DNA of 64,000 bases from Thioalkalivibrio sp. AKL19 (GCF_000420165.1 NZ_ATUK01000010.1:186001-250000), one strand, 5' to 3'; positions 1 through 8,615 are shown, counted from the first letter of the stretch. Notes: generated by a model not told the origin, from the sequence alone. Numbers and translations are program-made.

Positions 1-1
1 G

Positions 2-370
2 AATGGGGACGGCGAGACCATCGCCGCCGCGCTTTGCTACCGCAGCCACGACACCCTGTACGGGCGCTTCTGGGGCTGCACCGAGGACCTGGCCGACCTG
101 CACTTCGAGACCTGCTACTACCAGGGCATCGAGTTCTGCATCCGCGAGGCGCTGGCCCGCTTCGAGCCGGGTGCCCAGGGCGAGCACAAGATCCCGCGCG
201 GCTTCCTGCCCACGCCCACGTACTCCGCCCACCTGATCCTGACCGAGGGCTTCGAGCAGCCGGTGCGCGACTTCTGCGAGCGCGAGGCCCAGATGATGCG
301 CGCCCAGTGCGAACGCCTGCACGAACACTCGCCCTACCGGCAGGTCCAACCCGACGATGAACGCACCTGA
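2..370 (+). CDS. FemAB/GNAT-like acyltransferase (DUF482 type), C-terminal part
   Basis: This frame is open from the left edge and stops at TGA 368-370, so only the last 122 residues are seen. They contain the patterns WGCTEDLADLHFE, CYYQGIEFCI and EHKIPRGFLP. I associate these with the DUF482/FemAB-like branch of the GNAT superfamily (predicted peptidoglycan-precursor or aminoacyl-tRNA-dependent acyltransferases of proteobacteria). The start and the N-terminal lobe lie outside the window. It is followed in the same direction by aat, another enzyme of GNAT fold that uses aminoacyl-tRNA, but 348 bases of repeats separate the two, so a shared transcript is uncertain. The substrate is unknown. 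Confidence 0.75.
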   Translation, partial: NGDGETIAAALCYRSHDTLYGRFWGCTEDLADLHFETCYYQGIEFCIREALARFEPGAQGEHKIPRGFLPTPTYSAHLILTEGFEQPVRDFCEREAQMMRAQCERLHEHSPYRQVQPDDERT

Positions 371-380
371 ATCACCCGTC

Positions 381-450
381 GCACGAGGCCAGCCCCCTGG
401 CCGATGGGGGCCATCCTCACGCCCGATCGCGCAGGGGGCTGCGCTCCTAC
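381..450. repeat. REP-type palindrome, family R1, copy 1
   Basis: An imperfect hairpin of about 70 bases runs from GAGGCCAGCCCCCTGGCCGA to a closing CTGCGCTCCTAC arm. Its spacer pattern (GATGGGG..CCCGATCGC) is shared with copies at 475-548 and 24008-24082. The 371-718 gap between the GNAT-like gene and aat holds this copy, the 475-548 copy and a related hairpin at 598-675; I see no gene there. Confidence 0.75.
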
Positions 451-474
451 ATCACCCCGCACGCCCGGCCCAAC

Positions 475-548
475 CTGTAGAAGGCCAGCCCTCTGGCCGA
501 TGGGGCGTACCCAATGCCGCAATCGCCGAGAGGGCTCGGCTCCTACAG
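475..548. repeat. REP-type palindrome, family R1, copy 2
   Basis: The outer arms are CTGTAGAAGGCCAGCC and GGCTCGGCTCCTACAG, with the inner pattern CTGGCCGATGGGGCGTACC. It is clearly homologous to the copies at 381-450 and 24008-24082, and the ends are complementary enough to fold into one long hairpin. Confidence 0.8.
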
Positions 549-597
549 GGCCTGGCATACCACCGGGGCCCGGGACGCCCCGCAGAGCCGATCTTCG

Positions 598-675
598 TGG
601 GAGCGGGCTCGCCCGCGAAGCCCCTGCCCGCGCGGGGCTCCGCCACAGGCCGTTCGCCTGCAAGCAGGCTCCAAC
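598..675. repeat. REP-type palindrome, GTGGGAGC subfamily
   Basis: Starts GTGGGAGCGGGCTCGCCCGC and ends CGCCTGCAAGCAGGCTCCAAC. This is the same kind of hairpin as 1591-1667, lying just upstream of aat. The nearest sequence to the aat start (676-718) shows no obvious promoter. Confidence 0.7.
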
Positions 676-718
676 AGAACCCGCGCCTCCAATCTCGGGT
701 CTTGCACGGAAGCGCCCC

Positions 719-1474
719 ATGAACGGCGGCCCGCAGATCACCCTGCCCTGGCTGGACCCGGAGCATCCGGAGGCGCCGTTCCCGGACCCGGCCCATGCCC
801 TGGTCGAGCCCAACGGCCTGCTGGCCGCCGGGGGCGATCTCTCCGTGCCGCGCCTGCTCAACGCCTACCGCTCCGGGATCTTCCCCTGGTTCGAGGCCGG
901 GCAGCCGATTCTGTGGTGGAGCCCGGACCCGCGCGCAGTGCTGGAACCGGGGCACTTCCGCCTGCATCGCAGCCTGAAGAAGGCCATCCGCAATCGCGGC
1001 TATACCGTCAGCTTCGATCGCGCCTTCGAGGCCGTCATCGAGGCCTGCGCCGCGCCGCGCGACTACGCCGACGGCACCTGGATCACCACCAGCATGCAGC
1101 GCGCCTACATCGCCCTGCACCGCACGGGCCACGCACACTCCGTGGAAGTCTGGGACGGCCCGCGCCTGATCGGCGGGCTCTACGGGGTGAGCGTCGGGCG
1201 CCTGTTCTGCGGCGAATCGATGTTCTCGCGCGAGCGCGACGCCTCCAAGATCGCCCTGGCCTGGCTCTGCCGCCACCTGGTCGCCTGGGGCTGGCCCCTG
1301 ATCGACGTGCAGATGGAGACCGCGCACCTGCGCAACCTGGGCGCCACCACCCTGCCCCGCCAGACGTTCATCGACCGCACCCGCGACATCGCCCGCGAGC
1401 CGGTCGAGCCAGGCCCGTGGCGGACCGACCCGACCCTGAGCGCCCTCGACCCCGACTGGAACACCGTCCCGTAA
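719..1474 (+). CDS. aat: leucyl/phenylalanyl-tRNA--protein transferase
   Basis: Cytoplasmic enzyme of the N-end rule pathway. It moves Leu or Phe from aminoacyl-tRNA to N-terminal Arg or Lys of proteins, marking them for ClpS/ClpAP. The ATG at 719 gives 251 residues, typical of the family (E. coli Aat 234). The signature is intact: GGDLS at residues 38-42, then YRSGIFPW at 50-57, WWSPDPR shortly after, and a central C-G-E-S-M-F-S motif. The frame is open further upstream into the R1 repeats, but that extension is repeat-derived and unlike Aat, so it was rejected. No strong ribosome-binding site precedes the ATG. Confidence 0.95.
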   Translation: MNGGPQITLPWLDPEHPEAPFPDPAHALVEPNGLLAAGGDLSVPRLLNAYRSGIFPWFEAGQPILWWSPDPRAVLEPGHFRLHRSLKKAIRNRGYTVSFDRAFEAVIEACAAPRDYADGTWITTSMQRAYIALHRTGHAHSVEVWDGPRLIGGLYGVSVGRLFCGESMFSRERDASKIALAWLCRHLVAWGWPLIDVQMETAHLRNLGATTLPRQTFIDRTRDIAREPVEPGPWRTDPTLSALDPDWNTVP

Positions 1475-1590
1475 GAGCCTGCTCGCAGGTGAAGCCGCCG
1501 CCCGCGTCCGCAATACCGCGAACAAACCCGTCGAACCAGACCCGTGGCATACCGACCCGCCCCTTGCACCCCTCGATTCCTGCGCCCCCC

Positions 1591-1667
1591 GTGGGAGCCT
1601 GCTTGCAGGCGACGCCCCTGCCATAGTCGGACGCGAGCAGGGGCTTCGCCTGCAAGCAGGCTCCCAC
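1591..1667. repeat. REP-type hairpin with perfect 21-bp arms
   Basis: The arms start GTGGGAGCCTGCTTGCAGG (1591-1611) and end CCTGCAAGCAGGCTCCCAC (1647-1667), exact reverse complements separated by about 35 bases. This copy lies in the 1475-1987 gap after aat, together with a degenerate arm at about 1475-1492 and the 1775-1889 repeat. No gene is seen in that gap. Confidence 0.85.
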
Positions 1668-1774
1668 CGGGAGATCCGCCCAGGCGCCTCTCGGGCGGGA
1701 CCACTCCCACAAAGGCGGCCGGATTCGATGAACGCTGACTCGGCGCACGACGGCCGATTCGGGTGTCCCCCGAC

Positions 1775-1889
1775 GGAGATCGCCACGGCGCTGTGCGCCT
1801 CGCGATGACAGGATGATGGACGCGCGCGGCCAGTTCATTGCCCGTCACTGCGAGGAGGCGCAGCCGACGTGGCAGTCTGCAGGGGGTGC
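1775..1889. repeat. long inverted repeat, left copy (family R2 pair)
   Basis: About 115 bases containing two REP-type hairpins (GATCGCCACGGCGCTG...CTCGCGATGACAGG and CCGTCACTGCGAGGAGGCG...GTGGCAGTCTG), joined by the spacer GGCCAGTTCATTG. The reverse complement of 2826-2940 matches it along its full length with only scattered differences, so the lipoprotein gene 1988-2662 is bracketed by the two copies. Confidence 0.85.
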
Positions 1890-1987
1890 CCCGACCCGGG
1901 GAACGCGTCGGGAGCTCGCTTAACCCCGCTCTCGATGGCGGGTGCTTTATACTCGCGGGCCATTGGGGAACCGGGCGGGAGATTCGG

Positions 1988-2662
1988 GTGAAGGGGACAG
2001 GATCAGGGAAGATACGGCGGCCACTCGTCGCCGGCATGCGCGCCGGCATGCTGCTGACACTGGCGGCCATCACCACCGGCTGTGCCACGCTGGCGCCCTC
2101 CCCGCCCGATGACCAGAGCAACATCTGCGAGATCTTCCGCGAGCAGCCGCGCTGGTACGACTACGCGCGTGATTCCGAGCGGGAATGGGGCACGCCGATC
2201 GCGACCCAGATGTCGTTCATCCAGCAGGAGTCCTCCTTCCGCAGCCACGTCCGCCCGGACCGTGAACGCCTGCTGGGCTTCATTCCATGGAGCCGCCCCT
2301 CGTCCGCCCGCGGCTATGCCCAGGCCCAGGACCCGGTGTGGGGCGAATACCGCGAGGATGCCGGCAGCATGACCGCGCGGCGCACGCACATGAAACACGC
2401 CACCGACTTCATCGGCTGGTACAACGACCGCACCCGGCGCATGACCGGCGTGTCGTTGTACAACTCGGAACACCTCTACCTCGCCTACCACGAGGGCCAG
2501 GGCGGCTATAACCGCGGCAGCTACCAGAGCAAGCCGCAGGTCCGGGCCGCGGCCCGCCAGGTGGCGCAGCGCGCCGACCGCTACGAGTCCCAGCTACAGA
2601 GCTGCGAGTCCGAGTTCCGCTGCCGGCGTTTCTACCAGGTCTGGCCGTTCTGCCGGCAGTAG
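1988..2662 (+). CDS. lytic-transglycosylase-like (SLT fold) lipoprotein
   Basis: Predicted outer-membrane-anchored murein lytic enzyme. The chosen start is GTG 1988, preceded by GGGAG with a 6-base spacer. It gives a basic n-region, a hydrophobic stretch and a lipobox-like TTGC with Cys at residue 32 (224 aa in total). The pattern FIQQESSFR places a candidate catalytic Glu at residue 81, as in the SLT lysozyme-like fold. SARGYAQAQDP, later NSEHLYLAYHEGQGGYNRGSY, and a Cys-rich tail (CESEFRCRRF..PFC) follow. The family (transglycosylase SLT-like lipoproteins of proteobacteria) is recognised by pattern only and activity is inferred. An earlier in-frame start at 1838 lies in repeat sequence and was rejected. 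Flanked by inverted repeats, so probably monocistronic. Confidence 0.75.
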   Translation: MKGTGSGKIRRPLVAGMRAGMLLTLAAITTGCATLAPSPPDDQSNICEIFREQPRWYDYARDSEREWGTPIATQMSFIQQESSFRSHVRPDRERLLGFIPWSRPSSARGYAQAQDPVWGEYREDAGSMTARRTHMKHATDFIGWYNDRTRRMTGVSLYNSEHLYLAYHEGQGGYNRGSYQSKPQVRAAARQVAQRADRYESQLQSCESEFRCRRFYQVWPFCRQ

Positions 2663-2695
2663 CCGAACCGACGAACACCAGCACCTGCCCCGGGA

Positions 2696-2730
2696 GATCC
2701 CGGATAACCGCTGCGCGGTTTCCGGGATGC
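2696..2730. repeat. REP-type palindrome, family R3
   Basis: GATCCCGGATAACCGCTGCG followed by CGGTTTCCGGGATGC: a short hairpin closely similar to 3780-3815. It is one of several repeats that fill 2663-3115, the gap before gloA. The others are an R2 hairpin at 2771-2803 and the 2826-2940 copy. No gene is seen there. Confidence 0.7.
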
Positions 2731-2770
2731 CGGTGCTTTTGGACGTGGGCACGCGCCCCAAGTCCAGCAT

Positions 2771-2803
2771 CCCGTCATCGCGAGCAAAGCGAAGCGATCT
2801 CCC
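2771..2803. repeat. REP-type palindrome, family R2
   Basis: CCCGTCATCGCGAGCAAAGC followed by GAAGCGATCTCCC. It has the characteristic GTCATCGCGAG head and GCGATCTCCC tail of the family, seen also near 1800, 2910, 5930, 8710, 18330 and 24170. Confidence 0.7.
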
Positions 2804-2825
2804 AACGCTGCCTCGCCGCCGGAGA

Positions 2826-2940
2826 GCACCCCCAACAGACTGCCACGTCGGCTACGCCTCCTCGCAGTGACGGACAATGAACTGGCCGGGCGCGTCACAA
2901 ATCCCGTCATCGCGAGGCGCGCAGCGCCGTGGCGATCTCC
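2826..2940. repeat. long inverted repeat, right copy (family R2 pair)
   Basis: Reverse-complement partner of 1775-1889. On the minus strand it shows the same GATCGCCACGGCGCTG, CTCGCGATGACGGG, GGCCAGTTCATTG and CACTGCGAGGAGGCGTAGCC blocks in the same order and spacing. Confidence 0.85.
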
Positions 2941-3115
2941 CGACGCAGCCACCGGCGCCGGGGCACTCCCTGAAGCCAGCGACGCTACCTGTGCGACTCG
3001 CGGTGCCGGAGCCCCTCGCTCCGAGCGCAACGCGTGACGGGCGCACTTGAGGGAACCTCGCCGCCTGTGTTCCAGTCTTCCGGGACACCCCCTTTGGCCG
3101 AGACAAGGACGCACC

Positions 3116-3616
3116 ATGAGCGACAATCCCACCGCAGGCTTTCGCTTCAACCACACCATGCTGCGCGTGAAGGACCCGCAGAAGGCGCTGGACTTCTACC
3201 AACGCGTGTTCGGCATGGAGCTGGTGAAGACCCTGGACTTCCCGGAGTTCGAGTTCACGCTCTACTTCCTCGCGCAGCTTGGCGAAGACGAACCGCAGCC
3301 GCCGAAGGACGCCGGCGAGGCCACCCGCTGGATGTTCAGCCAGCGCGGCATCCTTGAGCTGACCTACAACTACGGGACCGAGAAGGACGCGGACTTCCAC
3401 TACCACGACGGCAACGAGGAGCCGCAGGGCTTCGGCCACATCTGCTTCTCGGTCCCGGACCTGGATGCCGCGGTGCGCTGGTTCGACCATAACAACGTGG
3501 AGTTCGTGAAGCGCCCCGACGAGGGCGGCCTGAAGGACATCGCCTTCGTGAAGGACCTCGACGGCTACTGGATCGAGATCCTCGAACCCGCCCGCCTCAC
3601 CGGCCTGGGAAACTGA
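3116..3616 (+). CDS. gloA: lactoylglutathione lyase (glyoxalase I)
   Basis: Converts the methylglyoxal-glutathione hemithioacetal to S-lactoylglutathione in the cytoplasm. The ATG at 3116 has AAGGA six bases upstream and gives 166 residues, longer than the nickel-type E. coli enzyme (135). The extra segment lies around residues 45-80 (LGEDEPQPPKDAGEATRWMF), as in the zinc-type, eukaryote-like class. Likely metal ligands are the His of FNHTML (residue 13), the Glu of LELTYNYG, the His of GFGHICFSV and the Glu of YWIEILEP. Repeats lie on both sides; it appears to be a single-gene unit. Confidence 0.93.
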   Translation: MSDNPTAGFRFNHTMLRVKDPQKALDFYQRVFGMELVKTLDFPEFEFTLYFLAQLGEDEPQPPKDAGEATRWMFSQRGILELTYNYGTEKDADFHYHDGNEEPQGFGHICFSVPDLDAAVRWFDHNNVEFVKRPDEGGLKDIAFVKDLDGYWIEILEPARLTGLGN

Positions 3617-3715
3617 TCGAGGGCTCGATACACAGGCGCCTGCCTCCACACACCACTGGGGCATGACTGGGGACCACCAGGTGCACCCGCCCTGCGTGGC
3701 GTCCAGGATGCCCGC

Positions 3716-3753
3716 GTCATCCCGACCGTAGCGCAGCGAAGAGCCGGGATGAC
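3716..3753. repeat. REP-type palindrome (GTCATCCCG...CGGGATGAC)
   Basis: A 38-base hairpin with GTCATCCCG and CGGGATGAC arms around GTAGCGCAGCGAAGAGC. The 3617-4067 gap after gloA holds this hairpin, the R3 copy at 3780-3815 and the duplicated tRNA-tail segment. No protein gene is convincing there. Confidence 0.7.
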
Positions 3754-3779
3754 GCACGCCCACAGCACCTATCCGCCCA

Positions 3780-3815
3780 GATCCCGGATCTCCGCTGCGC
3801 GGTGTCCGGGATGAC
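3780..3815. repeat. REP-type palindrome, family R3, second copy
   Basis: GATCCCGGATCTCCGCTGCG followed by CGGTGTCCGGGATGAC; near-identical in layout to 2696-2730. Confidence 0.7.
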
Positions 3816-3834
3816 AGTGGAAACTGGGAACGCC

Positions 3835-3896
3835 GGGGGCCAGACATGCGAAAGGGGCCACTCGGGCCCCTTTGCAGGATTTGGCGGAGAGTGAGG
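3835..3896. repeat. duplicated tRNA-Ser tail plus terminator (partial copy)
   Basis: These 62 bases match 4021-4082 with only two differences. They comprise a GGGGGCCAGACATGCG flank, the AAAGGGGCC/GGGCCCCTTT hairpin, TTGG (the CCA end on the minus strand) and the final acceptor/T-stem bases GCGGAGAGTGAGG of the tRNA. The rest of the tRNA is missing from this copy. It looks like an attachment-site remnant or a decayed tandem tRNA. Confidence 0.8.
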
Positions 3897-4033
3897 ATTA
3901 CGTCCGGCTGCGCCGGTCGCCCTTCGGGCCGCCTTCGCTACGCTGCGGCGTTCCGGTGTCGCTACGCGCCACCGGTCGAACCATCGTTCTTGTATCTCGG
4001 GTTCGAATCCCGGAAATCTCGGGGGCCAGACAT

Positions 4034-4061
4034 GCGAAAGGGGCCACTCGGGCCCCTTCGC
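4034..4061 (-). terminator. terminator of tRNA-Ser
   Basis: GCGAAAGGGGCC, a 3-base loop, and GGGCCCCTTCGC form a strong GC hairpin immediately downstream of the tRNA on the minus strand, followed by only a short T run. An equivalent hairpin lies in the duplicate at 3848-3875. Confidence 0.6.
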
Positions 4062-4067
4062 GGGATT

Positions 4068-4158
4068 TGGCGGAGAGTGAGGGATTCGAACCCTCGATGG
4101 GCTTTTGACCCATACTCCCTTAGCAGGGGAGCGCCTTCGACCGCTCGGCCAACTCTCC
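4068..4158 (-). tRNA. tRNA-Ser (anticodon GCU)
   Basis: Class II tRNA on the minus strand, reading AGC/AGU codons. The 7-bp acceptor stem pairs GGAGAGT (from 4158) with ACTCTCC, and an encoded CCA lies at 4068-4070. The anticodon arm CTCCC-CTGCTAA-GGGAG places GCT in the loop. A long variable arm (TATGGGTCAAAAGCCCATC) typical of serine tRNA and a T arm with GGTTCGAATCC follow. It lies just after csrA, as in many gammaproteobacteria. Confidence 0.97.
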
Positions 4159-4196
4159 GGAAACGCGGCACAGGATACGGTCTTGAGCCGCCAAAT

Positions 4197-4235
4197 GAAA
4201 GGCCCGGAAGACCAATTGCGGTCTCCGGGCCTTTC
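4197..4235 (-). terminator. intrinsic terminator after csrA
   Basis: GAAAGGCCCGGA, a loop region, and TCCGGGCCTTTC form a long stem. On the minus strand it is followed by ATTTGG. It lies 19 bases after the csrA stop and before the tRNA. Confidence 0.75.
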
Positions 4236-4253
4236 AATTCCCGCACGAGAGGT

Positions 4254-4508
4254 TCAGTCGTCGCGTGCGCCTGCGGCAGCACCCCCCGCCCCGGTACCAC
4301 CGCCACCGGAGTTCTCACCGCCGCCTTCACCACCGGCGACGTTCGATTCGCGCTGGATGCGCTGAAAGATCTCCTCGCGATGGACCGCGACGTCCTGGGG
4401 CGCATTGATGCCGATGCGGACCTGATTGCCCTTGACCCCCAGGACGGTGACGGACACATCCTCGCCGATCATGAGGGTCTCGCCCACACGCCGAGTCAAA
4501 ATGAGCAT
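4254..4508 (-). CDS. csrA: carbon storage regulator CsrA
   Basis: RNA-binding post-transcriptional regulator that dimerises and binds GGA motifs in mRNA leaders. The start [15 protein letters not shown] at 4508 has a GGAGA-type ribosome-binding site; an in-frame 22-residue N-terminal extension to 4574 is not CsrA-like and was left out. The key residues Leu4 and Arg44 (VHREEIF) are present. The protein has 84 residues instead of the usual 61-67, because a Gly/Glu/Ala-rich low-complexity tail (about 57-84) follows the core. It lies 68 bases after lysC on the same strand, the conserved alaS-lysC-csrA-tRNA order. Confidence 0.95.
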   Translation of the reverse strand: MLILTRRVGETLMIGEDVSVTVLGVKGNQVRIGINAPQDVAVHREEIFQRIQRESNVAGGEGGGENSGGGGTGAGGAAAGARDD

Positions 4509-4576
4509 GCTCTTCTCCGCAGTGCCTGTGTCGGACGGAGTCGGTCGTCCGGTAACCGTTTTACGGTCTGTCATCC

Positions 4577-5821
4577 TTAACCGTCCTCCTGTTGACCGAC
4601 TGGGGTCTGTTCGAGTTCAAACGCATCGTGCAATGCACGTACCGCAAGTTCGAGGTACTTCTCATCCACGACCACGGAGATCTTGATTTCCGACGTGGAG
4701 ATCATCCGGATGTTGATGGTTTCGTGCGCCAGCGCCTCGAACATCTTGCTGGCGATGCCGGCGTGCGAACGCATACCCACTCCGACCACCGAGATCTTCA
4801 CGATGTGGGTATCGCCGGAGACCTCGCGGGCATTCAGGGCCTTCGCCGCCGCCTGCAGGATCTCCACGGCCTTGTCGTAGTCGTTGCGATGCACCGTAAA
4901 GGTGAAGTCGGTGGTCTGATCCGCGCCCACGTTCTGCACGATCATGTCCACTTCGATATTGGCGTCCGCGATCGGACCGAGGATGCGATGCGCGACCCCC
5001 GGCTGATCGGGGACGCCCTGAATCGTCAGCTGGGCCTCGTTCTGATTGAACGCGATACCCGCTACCAGCGCCTGTTCCACCTGCGCATCCTCCTCCGTGG
5101 TAATCAGGGTCCCCGGTCCTTCCTCGAACGAGGACAGCACTCGTAATGGGACGTTGTACTTGCCGGCAAATTCCACCGCACGGATCTGCAGCACCTTGGA
5201 GCCAAGGCTCGCCATCTCCAGCATCTCCTCGAAGGTGATGCTGTGCAAGCGGCGGGCCGTCGGCACGAGGCGCGGATCGGTGGTGTAGACGCCGTCGACA
5301 TCCGTGTAGATGCGGCATTCGTCGGCCTTCAGGGCCGCGGCCAGGGCCACCGCCGTGGTATCGGAGCCGCCGCGCCCGAGGGTGGTGATTGCGCCTTCCT
5401 CGTCCACGCCCTGGAAACCGGCCACGACCACGACGCGCCCGGCCTCGAGATCGCCACGCACGCGGGCATCGTCGATGCTGCGGATGCGCGCCTTGTTGTG
5501 GGCGCTGTCGGTGCGGATGGTCACCTGCGCCCCGGTGTAGGACCGCGCATCGCAGCCCCGCGCCTCCAGCGCCATCGCCAGCAGCGCGATGGTGACCTGC
5601 TCCCCGGTGGACAACAGCACATCCAGCTCGCGGCCGTCCGCGCGCGGGTTCAGCGCATGCGCCAAGCCCAGCAGGCGGTCGGTCTCCCCGCTCATCGCGG
5701 AGACCACGATCACCAGCTGATGGCCTTCCTCGCGCAACTTCAGCGCGCGCTCCGCCACCGCCTGGATGCGTTCGGGAGAGCCTACCGAGGTGCCGCCAAA
5801 TTTGAGTACCAGCAACGCCAT
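4577..5821 (-). CDS. lysC: aspartate kinase
   Basis: First step of the aspartate family pathway (Lys, Met, Thr, diaminopimelate): phosphorylates L-aspartate. 414 residues, the size of single-function aspartokinases of the Pseudomonas type. KFGGTSVG lies at residues 7-14, a nucleotide-binding region with [16 protein letters not shown] follows in the middle, and two ACT-type regulatory repeats occupy about the last 150 residues ([14 protein letters not shown] and [17 protein letters not shown]). The upstream region 5822-6005 holds an AT-richer stretch (5884-5925), a plausible promoter area for lysC-csrA, and an R2 repeat. Feedback control by Lys/Thr is inferred from the family. Confidence 0.96.
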   Translation of the reverse strand: MALLVLKFGGTSVGSPERIQAVAERALKLREEGHQLVIVVSAMSGETDRLLGLAHALNPRADGRELDVLLSTGEQVTIALLAMALEARGCDARSYTGAQVTIRTDSAHNKARIRSIDDARVRGDLEAGRVVVVAGFQGVDEEGAITTLGRGGSDTTAVALAAALKADECRIYTDVDGVYTTDPRLVPTARRLHSITFEEMLEMASLGSKVLQIRAVEFAGKYNVPLRVLSSFEEGPGTLITTEEDAQVEQALVAGIAFNQNEAQLTIQGVPDQPGVAHRILGPIADANIEVDMIVQNVGADQTTDFTFTVHRNDYDKAVEILQAAAKALNAREVSGDTHIVKISVVGVGMRSHAGIASKMFEALAHETINIRMISTSEIKISVVVDEKYLELAVRALHDAFELEQTPVGQQEDG

Positions 5822-5923
5822 TTCAAGATTCCGTTCCGTGCCCGGTCCTTGCGACCGTCCGGACAGGGCGCGCCCCGTCCATTAGCGTTTACTTAAGAAG
5901 CAAACATTAAACACTATTTGCAT

Positions 5924-5996
5924 CGTCGTTGCGAGGCCCTGCCGCGTGGGCCACCCTTGAAGATCGCCGCAGCGCTGCGCGCTTCGCGATGACGGG
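5924..5996. repeat. REP-type pair, family R2
   Basis: CGTCGTTGCGAGGCCCTGCC... and ...AGCGCTGCGCGCTTCGCGAT are two hairpin halves in opposite orientation, with the GATCGCCGCAGCGCTGCGCG core. It lies between alaS (stop at 6006) and lysC. Confidence 0.7.
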
Positions 5997-6005
5997 GATG
6001 GACAA

Positions 6006-8615
6006 TCAGGCGCGTTCGCGCACCCAGGCCTCCACCGAGGCCAGCGCGGCATCCAGCTTGTCCGGGCTCTGGCCGCCAGCCATCGCCATGTCCGGGCGAC
6101 CGCCGCCCTTGCCGTCCACCTGCGCGGCCACATGGCCCACCAGATCGCCCGCCTTGAACTGGCCGGTCTCCGCCTTGGTCACGCCCGCCACCAGGCTGAC
6201 CTTGCCCTCGCCCGTCGCGGTGCCCAGCACCACCACGGCCTTGCCGAGCTTCTGCTTGAGCTGATCGACCATGTCGCGCAGGGCCTTGGGCTCGACGCCC
6301 TCGACCTTCGCGGCCAGCACCTGGATGCCATCGACGTCCCTGGCCTGCGAGCCAAGGTCGTCGCCAGCCTGGCTGGCCAGTTTGCCCTTCAGCTGCGTGA
6401 CCTGCTTTTCCAGCTCACGGGTGCGTTCCTGCAGCTGCGCGACCTTGTCGGCCGCCTCGGCACGCCCGGCGCGCAGGCGATCGGCGATCGCGTCCAGATG
6501 GCCAATCTGCTGGTCCACCCAGCGCAGGGCGACCTCGCCGGCGACCGCCTCGATACGCCGGATGCCGGCGGCCACGCCGCCCTCGGAGGTAATCCGGAAC
6601 AACCCGATATCGCCGGTGCGGTCCACATGCGTGCCGCCACACAGCTCCACCGAGGTGCCGATCTTCAGTACCCGCACCTGATCGCCGTATTTCTCGCCGA
6701 ACAGCGCGACCGCGCCGGACTCCATCGCGGACTCGATATCCATCACGCGGGTATCGGTGGCCTCGTTGGCCAGGATCTCGGCGTTCACCTGGGCCTCGAT
6801 GGAGCGCAGCTGTTCGTCGGTCAGCGGTTCCATGTGCGTGAAGTCGAAACGCAGCCGGTCCGGATCCACCAGCGAGCCCTTCTGCTGCACGTGATCGCCC
6901 AGCTGGTCACGCAGGGCCTTGTGCAGCAGATGGGTCGCCGAATGATGGCGGCGGATGTTCTCGCGGCGCGGGCCTTCCACCGCAGCCTGCAGGGTCTGGC
7001 CAACCTCCAGCGTGCCGGCGCGGACCTGGCCGACGTGGATGTGCGCCGCACCCTGCTTGCGCGTGTCGGAGACCTGGAAACGCACGCCGGAGCCGCTGAG
7101 CGTGCCGACGTCGCCCACCTGGCCACCGGACTCGCCGTAGAACGGCGTGCGGTCCAGCACCACCAGACCCTCGGCGCCGACCTCGAGACGGTCGACCGCC
7201 GCGCCGTTCTGATACAGCGCGGCTACACGGCCCTCGTCATCCACGGTCTCGTAGCCGGAGAACGCGGTCTCGACGTCGACCTGCGGCAGACCGCCATCCT
7301 CCATGGAAAAGTGGCTGGCCGCGCGGGCGCGGGCACGCTGGTCGGCCATGGCCGATTCGAAGCCCTCCATGTCCAGCTCCAGGCCGCGCTCGCGGGCGAT
7401 GTCGCCGGTCAGGTCCACCGGGAACCCGTAGGTGTCGTAGAGCAGAAAGATGGTCTCGCCGGGGATCACCGTGCCCTTCAGGTCGCTCAGGTCGTCCTCG
7501 AGGATCTTCATGCCCTTGTCGAGGGTCTCGAGGAACTTGCGCTCTTCCTTCTCCAGTACCTTCTCGACCTGGGCCTGTGCCTCGGCCAGCTCCGGGAAGG
7601 CCTCGCCCATCGCGTGCACCAGGTCGCCGACCATCTGGTAAAGGAAGGCGTCCTGTGCGCCGACCTTGAAGCCATGGCGCGCGGCGCGACGAATGATACG
7701 GCGCAGTACGTAGCCACGCCCCTCGTTCGACGGCAGCACGCCATCGGTAATCAGGAAGGCGATAGAGCGAATGTGATCCGCGATCACGCGCAGCGAGGCG
7801 GAGTCCTTCTCGCGGGCACCGGTCACCCGCGCAGCACCAGCGATCAGGTCCTGGAACAGGTCGATCTCGTAGTTGGAATGCACGCCCTGCAGCACGGCCG
7901 CCAGGCGCTCCAGCCCCATGCCGGTATCCACCGACGGGCGTGGCAGCGGGTTCAGGGTACCGTCCGCGTCGCGGTCGTACTGCATGAACACGAGGTTCCA
8001 GATCTCGATGTAGCGATCGCCGTCCTCGTCCGGGGAGCCGGGCGGGCCGCCCGCGACCTCCGGGCCATGGTCGTAGAAGACCTCGGTGCACGGCCCGCAG
8101 GGGCCGGTATCGCCCATCTGCCAGAAGTTGTCGGAGCCGCCATCGGGGTCGTCGCCGATGCGGATGATGCGCTCGGCCGGCACCTGGATCTCGTTCGCCC
8201 AGACGTTGTAGGCGTCGTCGTCGGTCTCGTAGACCGTGACCCACAGCTTCTCCGACGGCAGACCGATGGTCTCGGTCAGGAACTGCCAGGCGTAGTGGAT
8301 CGCGTCGCGCTTGAAGTAGTCACCGAAGCTGAAGTTGCCCAGCATCTCGAAGAAGGTATGGTGCCGCGCGGTGTAGCCGACATTCTCGAGGTCGTTGTGC
8401 TTGCCCCCGGCACGCACACAGCGCTGCGTGGACACCGCCCGGGTGTACGGACGCTTCTCGCGGCCCAGGAACACGTCCTTGAACTGCACCATGCCCGCAT
8501 TGGTAAACAGCAGCGTGGGGTCGTTGCCCGGCACGAGCGGGCTGGACGGCACGATCGTGTGCCCGTGGCCTTCAAAGAATTCGAGGAAACTCCGGCGAAT
8601 GTCGGCGCTTTTCAT
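6006..8615 (-). CDS. alaS: alanine--tRNA ligase
   Basis: Cytoplasmic alanyl-tRNA synthetase that charges and proofreads tRNA-Ala. 869 residues, normal for bacteria (E. coli 876). The start [19 protein letters not shown] is canonical. The catalytic domain contains [14 protein letters not shown] and [11 protein letters not shown]. The editing domain has [12 protein letters not shown] and, near its end, [11 protein letters not shown]; the Gly-rich C-Ala region ends in [13 protein letters not shown]. It lies between recX and lysC on the minus strand. Confidence 0.98.
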   Translation of the reverse strand: MKSADIRRSFLEFFEGHGHTIVPSSPLVPGNDPTLLFTNAGMVQFKDVFLGREKRPYTRAVSTQRCVRAGGKHNDLENVGYTARHHTFFEMLGNFSFGDYFKRDAIHYAWQFLTETIGLPSEKLWVTVYETDDDAYNVWANEIQVPAERIIRIGDDPDGGSDNFWQMGDTGPCGPCTEVFYDHGPEVAGGPPGSPDEDGDRYIEIWNLVFMQYDRDADGTLNPLPRPSVDTGMGLERLAAVLQGVHSNYEIDLFQDLIAGAARVTGAREKDSASLRVIADHIRSIAFLITDGVLPSNEGRGYVLRRIIRRAARHGFKVGAQDAFLYQMVGDLVHAMGEAFPELAEAQAQVEKVLEKEERKFLETLDKGMKILEDDLSDLKGTVIPGETIFLLYDTYGFPVDLTGDIARERGLELDMEGFESAMADQRARARAASHFSMEDGGLPQVDVETAFSGYETVDDEGRVAALYQNGAAVDRLEVGAEGLVVLDRTPFYGESGGQVGDVGTLSGSGVRFQVSDTRKQGAAHIHVGQVRAGTLEVGQTLQAAVEGPRRENIRRHHSATHLLHKALRDQLGDHVQQKGSLVDPDRLRFDFTHMEPLTDEQLRSIEAQVNAEILANEATDTRVMDIESAMESGAVALFGEKYGDQVRVLKIGTSVELCGGTHVDRTGDIGLFRITSEGGVAAGIRRIEAVAGEVALRWVDQQIGHLDAIADRLRAGRAEAADKVAQLQERTRELEKQVTQLKGKLASQAGDDLGSQARDVDGIQVLAAKVEGVEPKALRDMVDQLKQKLGKAVVVLGTATGEGKVSLVAGVTKAETGQFKAGDLVGHVAAQVDGKGGGRPDMAMAGGQSPDKLDAALASVEAWVRERA

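Noticed and set aside
404-718. N-terminal extension of Aat
   Set aside because: The open frame runs through R1 repeats and gives Arg/Pro-rich residues unlike Aat; the ATG at 719 fits the family.
1475-3115. CRISPR array
   Set aside because: The repeats here are palindromic, of unequal spacing and in both orientations, without regular spacers or cas genes.
3897-4020. a complete second tRNA gene
   Set aside because: Only a T-arm-like piece (GGGTTCGAATCCC) is seen; no matching acceptor 5' half or anticodon arm.
5822-6005. lysine riboswitch in front of lysC
   Set aside because: The leader is under 200 bases with a REP pair and shows no lysine-riboswitch core pattern.
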